Shown here: positions 9,048 to 17,860 of the stretch, piece by piece
Position numbering within the stretch: position 1 is the stretch's first letter
Layout of the letters: each line of letters opens with the position of its first letter
From: Oceanobacillus kimchii X50
GTDB lineage: Bacteria > Bacillota > Bacilli > Bacillales > Amphibacillaceae
Reading direction: 5' to 3'
Length of the DNA stretch: 64,000 bases
NCBI RefSeq assembly: GCF_000340475.1
Contig: NZ_CM001792.1
Coordinates: 1,015,425 to 1,079,424, forward strand
Translations under genes and position numbers: made by a program
The notes under the pieces: model-generated
What the model was told of the DNA's origin: nothing
The model's input: only the letters and a program-made list of their open reading frames with translations
The model's database searches: none

Positions 9048-9794
9048 ATGTTTGATTTTTCATTATTAGATTGGTTTATCGTTCTTATCTGTGCATTATT
9101 TGTTGGATTTTCAAAGTCTGGATTACCCAATTTAGTTATTTTAGTTGTAACTTTAATTATGTTTGTATTTCCTGCACGGGAATCAGTAGGTATATTACTT
9201 CCTATGTTATTAATTGGAGATTTATTTGCGGTTACATATTATCGTAGAAATGTAGTTTGGAAGTATCTAACGAATTTGATACCTTGGGTGTTAATTGGAA
9301 TCTTGACAGGCTTCTTTGTACTGCAGTATGTCAATGATGAACAGTTAAAACCAATCATCGGTATTATTGTTTTAATCATGATAGCATTAAATGTGGTTAG
9401 AGAGAGGCTGGGTAGTAAATTTAATGAGATGCTACCGACTTCATTGACATTTACAATTTTAATGGGAGTGCTTGGTGGCTTTACTACAATGGTTGGTAAT
9501 GCAGCTGGTGCTATTATGACGATATACTTGCTTGTAAAAGGGCTTCCAAAGAAAGAATTTGTGGGGACAGGTGCTTGGTTTTTCCTTTCAGTTAATGTGA
9601 TTAAATTTCCTTTTTATATGTACTTAGGATTAATTACTACCGAATCATTAATATTTAATTTAACAATGGCACCGATTATCGTACTTGGAGCTATAATCGG
9701 AGTGAAAGTGTTACCGCTTATACCGCAAAATGTATTTACTATACTTATATTAGTCTTAGCAACGATAGGTGGAATCAATTTACTTATTAATTAG
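9048..9794 (+). CDS. TauE/SafE family anion exporter
   Basis: A 248-residue polytopic protein with about eight membrane segments. It has the family pattern of two homologous halves, with an N-terminal ALFVGFSKSGLPN motif and the second-half GVLGGFTTMVGNAAG motif. Members export sulfite, sulfoacetate or related anions, and the substrate here cannot be assigned. It is monocistronic, with a strong hairpin directly downstream. Confidence 0.88.
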   Translation: MFDFSLLDWFIVLICALFVGFSKSGLPNLVILVVTLIMFVFPARESVGILLPMLLIGDLFAVTYYRRNVVWKYLTNLIPWVLIGILTGFFVLQYVNDEQLKPIIGIIVLIMIALNVVRERLGSKFNEMLPTSLTFTILMGVLGGFTTMVGNAAGAIMTIYLLVKGLPKKEFVGTGAWFFLSVNVIKFPFYMYLGLITTESLIFNLTMAPIIVLGAIIGVKVLPLIPQNVFTILILVLATIGGINLLIN

Positions 9795-9801
9795 TGCAGA
9801 T

Positions 9802-9870
9802 AAAAACAACCGAACTTGCATCCAGTTAATTTAACATTAAACGGAGAAAAGTTCGGTTTTGTTTTTGTTT
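9802..9870. terminator. Bidirectional intrinsic terminator
   Basis: Arms AAAAACAACCGAAC (9802-9815) and GTTCGGTTTTGTTTTT (9851-9866) pair to form a stem flanked by A and T runs on both sides. It separates the TauE gene from the convergent SDR gene and can stop transcription from both. Confidence 0.75.
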
Positions 9871-9885
9871 TAAGTTGGTACTATA

Positions 9886-10647
9886 TTAAAATGCAGCTGT
9901 CCAACCGCCATCTGCTGTTACAACTGTTCCGTTAACGAAGCTTGCATCATCAGATGCTAAGAAAAGTGCCACTTGTGCAATCTCTTCTGGTTGTCCAACA
10001 CGTGGCATAACACCTTGAACTGCTTTTGTACGTCCCATACCGAATTCATTGAATCCTTTTAACGAGGAAGTAATATTAGTAGCAACCCCCCCTGGAGCGA
10101 TGGCATTACAACGAATGCCGCTGTTTGCATACATATATCCTGTATTTTTGGTTAATCCAATTACAGCATGCTTAGAAGCGCCATATGCAGCACCAGCATG
10201 CGCACCATTTAATCCCCCAGTAGAAGCGGTATTTACAATAACACCGCTTTCTTTCTCAAGGAAAATTGGTATAGCTTTACGCATTGCGCGCATAACTCCT
10301 TTTGTATTTATATCAAAAATGAGGTCCCAACGGTCATCCTCAATATCACCAACTGCTTCAAAACCATCCATAATTCCGGCATTATTTACTAAAATATCTA
10401 ATGTACCGTAAGTTTCAACAGCAGTATCAATCATCTTATCAATATCTTCTTTTTGAGCAATATTAACTTTGATTGCAGTTGCAACTCCGTTATTGTTTGT
10501 AATTTCTTCAACAACACTTTGAGCGCCTTCTTCATTTAAGTCAGCGACAATTACTTTTGCACCTTCACTAGCATAAAGAGTAGCAATGGCTTTACCCATA
10601 CCAGACGCTGCACCTGTAACGATAGCTACTTTGTTTTGTAGTTTCAT
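9886..10647 (-). CDS. Short-chain dehydrogenase/reductase (SDR)
   Basis: A 253-residue classical SDR. It has the cofactor motif TGAASGMG (11-18), NNAG (88-91) and the catalytic residues S142, Y155 and K159 (YGASK). Acidic D36 after the second strand suggests NAD(H) preference. The reaction is probably oxidation of a secondary alcohol, with unknown substrate. A strong GGGGGAG site precedes the ATG. It is divergent from a TetR gene with overlapping promoters and an operator-like palindrome, so it is probably that regulator's target. Confidence 0.88.
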   Translation of the reverse strand: MKLQNKVAIVTGAASGMGKAIATLYASEGAKVIVADLNEEGAQSVVEEITNNNGVATAIKVNIAQKEDIDKMIDTAVETYGTLDILVNNAGIMDGFEAVGDIEDDRWDLIFDINTKGVMRAMRKAIPIFLEKESGVIVNTASTGGLNGAHAGAAYGASKHAVIGLTKNTGYMYANSGIRCNAIAPGGVATNITSSLKGFNEFGMGRTKAVQGVMPRVGQPEEIAQVALFLASDDASFVNGTVVTADGGWTAAF

Positions 10648-10669
10648 TTCAATCTCCCCCTAAAATTTA

Positions 10670-10685
10670 TTGTACATCTGTTCAA
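10670..10685. promoter_or_regulatory. Candidate TetR operator between the SDR and TetR genes
   Basis: The near-palindrome TTGTACA-TC-TGTTCAA lies in the intergenic region. A related sequence (ACATGTTCAATAAAA) recurs at about 10764-10778, just before the TetR start. Overlapping promoter-like elements flank it: TGTAAA-17-TATAAT rightward, and TAGAAA-17-TATAAT leftward. This arrangement suits joint control of both genes by the TetR protein. Confidence 0.45.
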
Positions 10686-10792
10686 TAAAAATTATACTGT
10701 AAAATAGAGGTGCTTTCTATTATAATAGAGTATCGTTTTTGGTTAATCGACAGTTCGTCATAAACATGTTCAATAAAAAGGTTGTGAAGAAA

Positions 10793-11353
10793 TTGAAAAA
10801 AGATCTTCGTATCATAAAGACAGAAAAAAACATCCGGACGGCATTATTTTCTTTATTAAAATCAAAGTCATTAGAAGATATTACTGTATCTGAACTGTGT
10901 CGTAAGGCTAATGTAAATAGAGGAACATTCTATTTGCATTACGGAAATATTCAAGAAGTATTTAAACAAACTTTTGAAGAAATAGTAGAAGATTTAAAAA
11001 TTTCTTATGATGAACCATATAAACAGACGAACGACAATATTAATCAACTAGATGCAAATATGATAAGAATATTTGATCATGTGAAAAGACATCAAAATTT
11101 TTATGAAATAGTATTTAATGAACGTATTCCAATGACGTATTATTATTCCGTTTTTGACCGGATTCGTTTGTTGATGTCTTATTCCATCGAAAAACCGCTG
11201 AAAACAATTACTAATATAAATAAGGATTATTTATTAAGCTATCAAACCAACGCAATTCTTGGTTTGTTAATTCAATGGCACCGAAAAAATTATGAAACAC
11301 CAGTTGATGAATTGAATCAACAACTATTAAAAATTATAAATTTTCCAAGCTAG
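10793..11353 (+). CDS. TetR/AcrR family transcriptional regulator
   Basis: A 186-residue regulator with a TetR helix-turn-helix near residues 22-45 (ITVSELCRKANVNRGTFYLHYGN) and a divergent ligand-binding C-terminal half. The frame is open from TTG 10739, but no ribosome binding site supports that start, and the extension contains a repeat of the upstream operator-like sequence. TTG 10793 behind AAAGG gives the usual N-terminus MKKDLRIIKTEKNI. It probably represses itself and the divergent SDR gene. Confidence 0.8.
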   Translation: MKKDLRIIKTEKNIRTALFSLLKSKSLEDITVSELCRKANVNRGTFYLHYGNIQEVFKQTFEEIVEDLKISYDEPYKQTNDNINQLDANMIRIFDHVKRHQNFYEIVFNERIPMTYYYSVFDRIRLLMSYSIEKPLKTITNINKDYLLSYQTNAILGLLIQWHRKNYETPVDELNQQLLKIINFPS

Positions 11354-11514
11354 TTGAGCAGGTTGACAAGTTGAATGTATAAAGAGGGAGAGAATGTTAG
11401 ATATTTCAATAGTCATTTAATCCTTTTCCTCTTTAAATTGTTAAAATAGTATAGACTTTATTATCAGATTATTGTTATTATAATGAGAATACAAATAGAT
11501 TGGAGGATGTTGTT

Positions 11515-12489
11515 TTGAAATCTTTAGAGAAAGTGAGTTCTTTCGCAGGTAACACCTTTGCAATATGGGTGCTATTATTTGGGGTAATCAGTTTCATCTT
11601 TCCGAGTGGTTTTTCTTGGATTGCTCCACATATTTCGCTCCTTCTTGGAATCATTATGTTTGGAATGGGGTTGACACTTACGCCAAAAGATTTCAAGGGA
11701 GTAATAAAGGCTCCGAAGAGTGTATTGATTGCTGTGATTTTGCAATATACAATTATGCCATTTACAGCATATGGGTTAGCCGTACTTTTTCAACTTCCTC
11801 CAGCAATTGCGGTGGGAGTCATTCTAGTAGGATGTTGCCCTGGTGGTACTGCATCGAATGTTATGACATATTTAGCTAAAGGGAATACCGCGTTATCCGT
11901 ATCCGTGACAACAATATCTACGTTAATTGCACCAATTATGACGCCTGCATTAACGTTGTTATTAGCTAGTGAATGGATGGCAGTTTCATTTACGAGTATG
12001 TTTATATCCATTATACAGGTAGTATTACTGCCGATTGTATTGGGTGTCGGGGTACGTATGTTATTCCGTAATCAAGTGGAAAAAAGCGTATCTGTTCTAC
12101 CACTTGTATCTGTAATTGGAATTGTTGCTGTAGCAAGTGCGGTTGTTGCAATAAATACCGAAGCAATAGCAACATCTGGTCTATTCATTTTTGGAGTTGT
12201 TGTCCTACATAATTTGATTGGTTTATGTCTAGGTTTTCTTATTGCTAAACTGTTTAAACTCAATTTTTCCGAACAAAAAGCAATATCGATCGAAGTAGGT
12301 ATGCAAAATTCTGGTCTCGCGTCAACGCTAGCATTAACAGCATTTGCGGCAACACCAGTAGCGGCGGTACCGAGCGCGATTTTTAGTGTGTGGCATAATA
12401 TTTCAGGACCTTTATTAGCAACATATTGGTCAAAACGAGGCAGTAAAGATATTTCCATTGGCAATGAAAAAGTGCAAAACCTGGGATGA
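11515..12489 (+). CDS. BASS family (bile acid:sodium symporter-like) transporter
   Basis: A 324-residue protein with about ten membrane segments and the family signatures MFGMGLTL, VGCCPGGTASNVMTYLAKGN and GMQNSGLA. BASS proteins are sodium-coupled importers of organic anions such as bile acids, pantoate or 2-keto acids, and the substrate here is unknown. The frame starts at TTG 11500, but GGAGG (11502-11506) lies inside it, so TTG 11515 is taken. It lies between two TetR genes, and no shared transcript with the carnitine operon can be shown. Confidence 0.85.
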   Translation: MKSLEKVSSFAGNTFAIWVLLFGVISFIFPSGFSWIAPHISLLLGIIMFGMGLTLTPKDFKGVIKAPKSVLIAVILQYTIMPFTAYGLAVLFQLPPAIAVGVILVGCCPGGTASNVMTYLAKGNTALSVSVTTISTLIAPIMTPALTLLLASEWMAVSFTSMFISIIQVVLLPIVLGVGVRMLFRNQVEKSVSVLPLVSVIGIVAVASAVVAINTEAIATSGLFIFGVVVLHNLIGLCLGFLIAKLFKLNFSEQKAISIEVGMQNSGLASTLALTAFAATPVAAVPSAIFSVWHNISGPLLATYWSKRGSKDISIGNEKVQNLG

Positions 12490-12638
12490 ATAAGTTACGA
12501 CTGAAAAATATATTCCTAAGGTTTTATGAAACTAATTTTTTATTATATCCTTAATTTTCTATCTCAACACAATGATATTTACAAAAAAATACTGTGTAAT
12601 AATTTATTCAGTATTAGAAAATCCTAGATAATAATATA

Positions 12639-12667
12639 TTGAAAATAAACCGTCTGAGTAGTATAGT
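12639..12667 (+). promoter_or_regulatory. SigA promoter with embedded operator, copy 1 (TetR autoregulation)
   Basis: TTGAAA (12639-12644), a 17-base spacer and TATAGT (12662-12667) form a near-consensus SigA promoter. The spacer holds AAACCGTCTGAGTAG, almost the same as the spacers of two promoters ahead of the carnitine operon. It lies 43 bases before the TetR start and probably mediates autoregulation. Confidence 0.7.
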
Positions 12668-12709
12668 GAAATTAATTGTAAAATATTTATTGTGCTGAGG
12701 ATGATGAAA

Positions 12710-13285
12710 TTGTCAAAACAATCACGTAAAATTACAATCCTGAATGCAGCATCAGGAATCGTAAGTGACAAAGGGATTTTTAATTTAACATTAGAGGCTG
12801 TAGCGAAAGAAGCGGGCATTAGTAAAGGCGGGTTGTTATATCACTTTCCTTCTAAAGAAGCTCTTGTAAAAGGAATGGTGGAACACTTAGCACAAAATTA
12901 TCAACATAAAATAAGTGATAATGTTGAAAGAGATCCATTGGAAAGAGGAAAATGGACGAGATCTTTCTTAAATGTAACTTTTAATCAAGGATATCCAAAT
13001 AAAGATATGCATGCAGGTCTATTAGCAGCAAAAGCGGTTAATCCTAAATTGATGGCTCCACTTCATGATGCTTATGAAAAATGGCAAAATAATATTGAAA
13101 ATGATGGGTTAGATCCAATCGATGCAACGATCATACGACTAGCAGCAGACGGTATTTGGTTAGCTGAACTTTTGGAGCATTATAATATAGATGATGAAAA
13201 GAAGAAAGAAGTATATAAAAGGCTCCATGAGTGGATTCAAGACTTATATATAAAAGCTGAAAAGAAAGAAAAAGATAGTAATTAA
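12710..13285 (+). CDS. TetR/AcrR family regulator of the carnitine operon
   Basis: A 191-residue repressor-type protein. The helix-turn-helix is near residues 25-48 (LEAVAKEAGISKGGLLYHF), and the C-terminal region would bind a small ligand. Upstream in-frame starts (GTG 12692, ATG 12701 and 12704) overlap or crowd the GAGG site, so TTG 12710 is preferred. It has its own promoter and terminator but shares an operator-like sequence with the two promoters before the next gene. This strongly suggests it controls carnitine catabolism, with carnitine or a metabolite as inducer (inference). Confidence 0.85.
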   Translation: MSKQSRKITILNAASGIVSDKGIFNLTLEAVAKEAGISKGGLLYHFPSKEALVKGMVEHLAQNYQHKISDNVERDPLERGKWTRSFLNVTFNQGYPNKDMHAGLLAAKAVNPKLMAPLHDAYEKWQNNIENDGLDPIDATIIRLAADGIWLAELLEHYNIDDEKKKEVYKRLHEWIQDLYIKAEKKEKDSN

Positions 13286-13313
13286 ACTACCTATATTTTT
13301 AGGTAGTTTTTTT
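13284..13313 (+). terminator. Intrinsic terminator after the TetR gene
   Basis: Stem AAACTACCT (13284-13292) with AGGTAGTTT (13301-13309), followed by a T run. It overlaps the stop codon of the regulator gene and separates it from the catabolic operon. Confidence 0.85.
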
Positions 13314-13365
13314 AATGAAGTATTTTATAAAAATGACAAACTATGTAAAAAAATGAAAAAGGCTG

Positions 13366-13394
13366 TTGATATAAAACCGTCTGGATGGTATAGT
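13366..13394 (+). promoter_or_regulatory. SigA promoter with embedded operator, copy 2 (carnitine operon)
   Basis: TTGATA (13366-13371), a 17-base spacer and TATAGT (13389-13394). The spacer includes ACCGTCTGGATGGT, an imperfect dyad (ACCGT / ATGGT). Its layout is identical to copy 1. Confidence 0.7.
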
Positions 13395-13402
13395 ATCACT
13401 TG

Positions 13403-13431
13403 TGATAAATAAACCGTCTGAACGGTATAGT
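13403..13431 (+). promoter_or_regulatory. Promoter-like element with perfect operator dyad, copy 3 (carnitine operon)
   Basis: TATAGT (13426-13431) is preceded by ACCGTCTGAACGGT, whose half sites ACCGT and ACGGT are exact inverted repeats, and by a weak TGATAA element 17 bases upstream. It starts 37 bases after copy 2. It may be a second start site or only a high-affinity operator. Confidence 0.6.
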
Positions 13432-13470
13432 ATAAAAGATAAATTATTATAAATTTATAGGAGGTATAAG

Positions 13471-14349
13471 ATGACTAGCAAAGTGATGTTAACCGCTGCT
13501 GTTACAGGAGCAGGAGATACTATTCAAAAAAATCATAATGTTCCGGTTACACCCAAGGATATTGCTGAATCTGCGATTGCTTCTGCTAAAGCAGGTGCTA
13601 CTGTGGCGCATGTTCATGCAAGAGACCCAAAAACAGGTGGAATCAGTCATGATATAGAACATTATCGTGAAATCGTAGATCGAATTCGTGATTCTGAAAC
13701 AGATGTAGTAATTAATATTACTTCTGGCGGTGGAGGAGATTTCATTCCAAGTTTAGATACACCAGCAGCAGGAGGAAATGGGACAGATATCCAGATTCCA
13801 TCAGAACGACACGAACCTATTGGAGAATTATTGCCAGAGTTGTGTACGTTGGATTGTGGGTCTACAAACTTTGGTGACATGATCTACATGAGCCCAACTG
13901 AATGGCTGCGTGAACAGGCGGTACTTGTGCAAAAGAGTGGAGTAAAACCAGAACTTGAATGTTTCGATACTGGACATGTTCATTTTGCAAATCAATTAAT
14001 TAAAGAAGGATTAATTGATAATGATCCGATGTTCCAATTTTGTCTCGGAATTCCATGGGGAGCAGATGCTGAATTAGATACGTTGTTGTATATGAAAGGA
14101 CGTATTCCTGAAAATGCACATTGGTCTGCATTTAGTATTGGACGAAATCAATTACCAATGGTAACTCAGGCTGCCCAACTTGGAGGAAACGTAAGAGTTG
14201 GCTTAGAAGATAACATTTATTTAAAAAAAGGTGTATTAGCAACAAATGAAGCTTTAGTAGATCAAGCGGTAAATCAATTACATGCAAATAATATAGAGAT
14301 AATGACCCCTCAAGAAGCAAGAGAGGCTTATAACTTGAGAGGTAAATAA
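13471..14349 (+). CDS. BKACE-family beta-keto acid cleavage enzyme (3-dehydrocarnitine cleavage)
   Basis: A 292-residue DUF849/BKACE protein. The zinc ligands H47 and H49 appear in VAHVHARDPKTGG, with the family's TSGGGGDF and IPWGAD segments following. BKACE enzymes condense a beta-keto acid with acetyl-CoA to give a CoA thioester and acetoacetate. Next to carnitine dehydrogenase, the expected reaction is 3-dehydrocarnitine plus acetyl-CoA giving betainyl-CoA plus acetoacetate. An AGGAGG site precedes the ATG. It is the first gene of a six-gene operon. Confidence 0.88.
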   Translation: MTSKVMLTAAVTGAGDTIQKNHNVPVTPKDIAESAIASAKAGATVAHVHARDPKTGGISHDIEHYREIVDRIRDSETDVVINITSGGGGDFIPSLDTPAAGGNGTDIQIPSERHEPIGELLPELCTLDCGSTNFGDMIYMSPTEWLREQAVLVQKSGVKPELECFDTGHVHFANQLIKEGLIDNDPMFQFCLGIPWGADAELDTLLYMKGRIPENAHWSAFSIGRNQLPMVTQAAQLGGNVRVGLEDNIYLKKGVLATNEALVDQAVNQLHANNIEIMTPQEAREAYNLRGK

Positions 14350-14363
14350 AGGGGAGATCCAAA

Positions 14364-15287
14364 ATGAAAAAAGTAGCTGTTATTGGTACAGGAGTGATTG
14401 GTAATGGATGGATTACTCGTTTTCTTGCAAACGGGTGCGAAGTTGTAGCTTATGATCCTGCCCATGGTGCAAAAGAGAGAACAATGCAAACAATCGAAAA
14501 TGCTTGGGAATCAGTAGAACAACTAGGGCTAAAAGAAGGTGCATCTAGAGATTCTCTTACATTTGTAGATAGTATAGAAGAAGCTGTCAAAGATGCACAT
14601 TTAATTCAAGAAAGTGTACCAGAGCGTTATGAATTAAAACACGGTGTACTCAAAGAAATTGATCGTTTTGCACATTCGAATACTATTATTGGATCCAGTA
14701 CTTCTGGCATTAAGCCAACGGATTTACAAATAGACTTAAATCATCCGGAACGTTTAATAGTAGCTCATCCTTTCAATCCAGTCTACCTACTTCCACTCGT
14801 AGAAATTGTTGGCGGTGAAGCTACGACAAAAGAAATTAAGGATAAAGCATTGGCTTATTATGAATCTTTACAAATGAAACCAATGGTCATTGAAAAAGAA
14901 ATTGAAGGGTTTGTAGCAGATCGTTTAATGGAGGCCCTTTGGCGTGAGGCATTGCACCTGGTGAATGATGGTATTGCGACAACAGAAGAAGTAGATAAAG
15001 CAGTTACTTATGGAGCTGGTTTACGTTGGGCGCAAATGGGACCATTTATGACGTTCCATTTAGCTGGTGGAAATGAAGGCATGAGACATATGTTAGAACA
15101 ATTCGGGCCAGCATTAAAGTTACCTTGGACCAAACTAGAAGCACCAGAATTAACAGATGAATTAAAAGAACGTGTGATTCAAGGTTGTGAAACACATGCT
15201 AATGATCGCTCTGTAAAAGAGTTAGAGAGAAGAAGAAATGAATTTTTAGTAAAACTTATTGATCTTGTCGAAGATTATTGGCCATAA
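14364..15287 (+). CDS. lcdH: L-carnitine 3-dehydrogenase
   Basis: A 307-residue member of the 3-hydroxyacyl-CoA dehydrogenase superfamily. It has the NAD-binding GTGVIGNGW motif (8-16), the acceptor acid in VVAYDPAHGA, SSTSGIKPTDLQ, and the catalytic histidine in VAHPFNPVYLLP. The length and this last segment fit L-carnitine dehydrogenase, which oxidises carnitine to 3-dehydrocarnitine with NAD. It lies 14 bases after the BKACE gene, whose product cleaves that compound. The downstream thioesterase and betaine importer strengthen the assignment. Confidence 0.88.
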   Translation: MKKVAVIGTGVIGNGWITRFLANGCEVVAYDPAHGAKERTMQTIENAWESVEQLGLKEGASRDSLTFVDSIEEAVKDAHLIQESVPERYELKHGVLKEIDRFAHSNTIIGSSTSGIKPTDLQIDLNHPERLIVAHPFNPVYLLPLVEIVGGEATTKEIKDKALAYYESLQMKPMVIEKEIEGFVADRLMEALWREALHLVNDGIATTEEVDKAVTYGAGLRWAQMGPFMTFHLAGGNEGMRHMLEQFGPALKLPWTKLEAPELTDELKERVIQGCETHANDRSVKELERRRNEFLVKLIDLVEDYWP

Positions 15288-15295
15288 GAGGTGAA

Positions 15296-15775
15296 ATGAA
15301 TAAGATGAATACAACTTTTAGTTTCAAATCAGAAGTAATACAAGAATGGGTAGATTATAACGGTCATATGAATGATGCCGCATATGCTTCTGTTTTCAGT
15401 TGTGCCGTGGATTCTTTGATGGAGTTTTTTGGCCTGACTAAAGAAGTCATCGAGAATGAAAAATATACGCTCTTTACATTGGAAACGCATCTTTGCTATT
15501 TAAATGAAGCTCATTTAGGTGAAGAACTTCACGTGAATTTGCAATTGTTGGATGTAGATTCCAAACGATTACATGTATTTTTTACGATGAAAAATACAAA
15601 CGAAGTTGTTATTGCAACAAGTGAGCAAATGCTAATGGGCATGGATCAGGAAATAGGGAAACCAGCACCATTTCTACCTCATGTAAATGACAATATTAAT
15701 CATGTTTGGAAGAATCATCAATTGAAAGAGAAACCAAAACAAGCTGGAAGAGTAATAGGAATAAAGAAAAAATAA
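15296..15775 (+). CDS. Hotdog-fold thioesterase (probable betainyl-CoA thioesterase)
   Basis: A 159-residue hotdog-fold protein of the 4-hydroxybenzoyl-CoA thioesterase type, with the active-site segment EWVDYNGHMNDAAYASVF. In carnitine operons this enzyme hydrolyses betainyl-CoA to glycine betaine and CoA. The frame is open from TTG 15278 inside the preceding gene. The AGAGGTG site supports ATG 15296, and ATG 15305 is also possible. It almost abuts the dehydrogenase gene, implying translational coupling. Confidence 0.82.
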   Translation: MNKMNTTFSFKSEVIQEWVDYNGHMNDAAYASVFSCAVDSLMEFFGLTKEVIENEKYTLFTLETHLCYLNEAHLGEELHVNLQLLDVDSKRLHVFFTMKNTNEVVIATSEQMLMGMDQEIGKPAPFLPHVNDNINHVWKNHQLKEKPKQAGRVIGIKKK

Positions 15776-15808
15776 TGATTTATTGTAAAAATTTGAAGGA
15801 GAGTATAC

Positions 15809-17005
15809 ATGAATAAGATTGAAGTAAATCAATTAACGAAGATTTTTGGCTCTCATTCAAAAAAAGGATTACAACTACTTGAAGAGGGCTACACAAAAGA
15901 TGAAATTCTAAAGAAATCCGGTAATACAGTCGGTGTAAATAATGTATCTTTTGATGTGAAAAGTGGTGAATTCTTCGTGATAATGGGACTTTCCGGTAGT
16001 GGTAAATCTACCTTAATTCGGTTAATTAATCGATTAATTGAACCGACTAATGGCTCCGTTAATATTGATGGAGATGACATCACGAAGATGAACAAAGAAC
16101 AGCTAATCGAGACAAGAAGAAATAAGCTTGGAATGGTATTTCAAAACTTTGGCTTATTTCCCCATCGAACAGTTATCAATAATGTATCTTATGGTCTTGA
16201 AATTCAAGGTGTGTCTAAAGAAGATAGAAAGAAGAAAGCGTACAAATCAATTGAAGATGTCGGTTTAAAAGGCTATGAAAATAGCTATCCGAACGAACTG
16301 AGTGGTGGGATGCAGCAACGAGTTGGCCTCGCAAGAGCATTAGCTAATGATACTGATATATTACTAATGGATGAGGCTTTTAGCGCACTAGATCCCCTTA
16401 TTAGAAAAGAAATGCAAGACGAGTTATTAAAACTTCAAAATACATTAAATAAAACTATTCTTTTTATTACACATGATTTAGACGAAGCATTGAAATTAGG
16501 TGACCGAATTGCAATTATGAAAGATGGCGAAATTGTCCAAGTCGGCACTTCTGAAGAAATTCTTGAGAATCCTGCAAATGAATACGTGAGTAATTTTGTG
16601 AAAGATGTTGATCGTTCAAAAGTCTTGGATGCAGGAACGGTTATGCGAAAACCAGAAGTATTGACTACGTATAAAGACGGTCCACGAATGGCTGTTAGAA
16701 AAATGGAAGAAGTAGGTGCCTCCAGTATTTTCGTTGTCGATCGTCAAGATCATTATAAAGGCTTATTAACCATTGACGATGCAATTCGTTCCTATAAAGA
16801 AGACATTTCGATGGAAAATGTTTTACAAACAGAAATTTTTCAAACAACTCCAAGTACTCCTTTAAATGATTTAATTGGAATAGCTGCGGATACAAAATAC
16901 CCAATTGCCGTTGTTGAAGAAGACAAATTAGTAGGAATTGTTTCACGAGTATCCATTCTATCAGGTTTAGTTCTAGGGAAGGAAAACTCGGAGGTGAATG
17001 AATAA
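15809..17005 (+). CDS. Quaternary amine ABC transporter ATPase with CBS domains (OpuAA/ProV type)
   Basis: A 398-residue ATPase. It has Walker A GLSGSGKST (60-68), signature LSGGMQQRVGLARAL, Walker B ILLMDEAFSALDP, and a C-terminal region of about 120 residues with two CBS repeats. It drives uptake of glycine betaine, carnitine or related compounds, and CBS domains in OpuA proteins sense ionic strength. It follows the carnitine genes by 33 bases, so carnitine itself is the likely substrate. Its stop codon overlaps the permease start by one base. Confidence 0.92.
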   Translation: MNKIEVNQLTKIFGSHSKKGLQLLEEGYTKDEILKKSGNTVGVNNVSFDVKSGEFFVIMGLSGSGKSTLIRLINRLIEPTNGSVNIDGDDITKMNKEQLIETRRNKLGMVFQNFGLFPHRTVINNVSYGLEIQGVSKEDRKKKAYKSIEDVGLKGYENSYPNELSGGMQQRVGLARALANDTDILLMDEAFSALDPLIRKEMQDELLKLQNTLNKTILFITHDLDEALKLGDRIAIMKDGEIVQVGTSEEILENPANEYVSNFVKDVDRSKVLDAGTVMRKPEVLTTYKDGPRMAVRKMEEVGASSIFVVDRQDHYKGLLTIDDAIRSYKEDISMENVLQTEIFQTTPSTPLNDLIGIAADTKYPIAVVEEDKLVGIVSRVSILSGLVLGKENSEVNE

Positions 17006-17835
17006 TGGATTATTTCTTTTTACCATTAGAGCAATGGATGAATGAATTCGTTAATGGATGGTTTCTTCCAACGTTTAGTGGTATATTCAACGTCATTAGT
17101 GAAGTATTTAACATATTTATTAGTGGAGTTACAGATTTATTATTAATGATACCAGCAGAACTATTTACTATCATTCTAGCATTAATAGCTTGGAAGGTAT
17201 CTGGTATCGGGTTATCCGTTTTTACCATAATAGGATTTTTATTTATTGGTTCTGTGGATATGTGGGAAGGAGCTATGCAGACACTTGCGATCATTATTGT
17301 AGCTACTCTTGTTTCCCTCGTTATAGGTATACCTGTAGGAATATTAAGTGCCATGAATGATGGAGTACAACGAATCGTTCGGCCAATACTAGATTTCATG
17401 CAAACTTTACCTAGTTTTGTTTACTTAATTCCTGCAGTTCTATTATTTGGGTTAGGTGGAGTCCCGGCAGTGATGGCAACATTTATTTTTGCCGCACCCC
17501 CAGCCGTTCGTATGACTAATTTAGGTATCCGAAGTGTACCAAAAGAGATTATTGAAGCTTCCCGAGCATTTGGCTCAACAAATAAGCAACTTTTATATAA
17601 AGTCCAAATTCCATTAGCAATACCAAGTATTATGGCAGGAGTAAATCAAACAATTATGCTTTCCCTGTCAATGGCTGTAGTTGCTTCTATGATTGGGGCA
17701 CCAGGGTTAGGTGCATCTGTATTAACAGCTATTTCTCAAGTGAATATTGGATTAGGTCTGGTAGCCGGTCTTGGAATCGTTGTCTTAGCAATTGTTCTCG
17801 ATCGAATTACACAAGGAATTGGTAAAGGAAAATAG
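17005..17835 (+). CDS. Quaternary amine ABC transporter permease (OpuAB/ProW type)
   Basis: A 276-residue permease with about seven membrane segments and an EAA-type loop near residues 185-205 (VPKEIIEASRAFGST, then KVQIPLAIPS). The segment QTLPSFVYLIPAVLLFGLGG is typical of ProW-type proteins. It is encoded between the ATPase and the binding lipoprotein, overlapping the ATPase stop by one base. It forms the membrane pore of the betaine/carnitine importer. Confidence 0.92.
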   Translation: MDYFFLPLEQWMNEFVNGWFLPTFSGIFNVISEVFNIFISGVTDLLLMIPAELFTIILALIAWKVSGIGLSVFTIIGFLFIGSVDMWEGAMQTLAIIIVATLVSLVIGIPVGILSAMNDGVQRIVRPILDFMQTLPSFVYLIPAVLLFGLGGVPAVMATFIFAAPPAVRMTNLGIRSVPKEIIEASRAFGSTNKQLLYKVQIPLAIPSIMAGVNQTIMLSLSMAVVASMIGAPGLGASVLTAISQVNIGLGLVAGLGIVVLAIVLDRITQGIGKGK

Positions 17836-17860
17836 TCAAAGAAAGGATTGTTATAACATC

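Noticed and set aside
10049..10411. 120-codon plus-strand frame within the SDR gene
   Set aside because: Opposite strand of a gene with complete SDR motifs.
12072..12464. 130-codon minus-strand frame within the BASS transporter
   Set aside because: Antisense to a clear family member. No start signal.
17792..17860. N-terminal extension of the OpuAC-type gene
   Set aside because: It lies in the permease gene and would bury the lipoprotein signal peptide that begins at ATG 17861.
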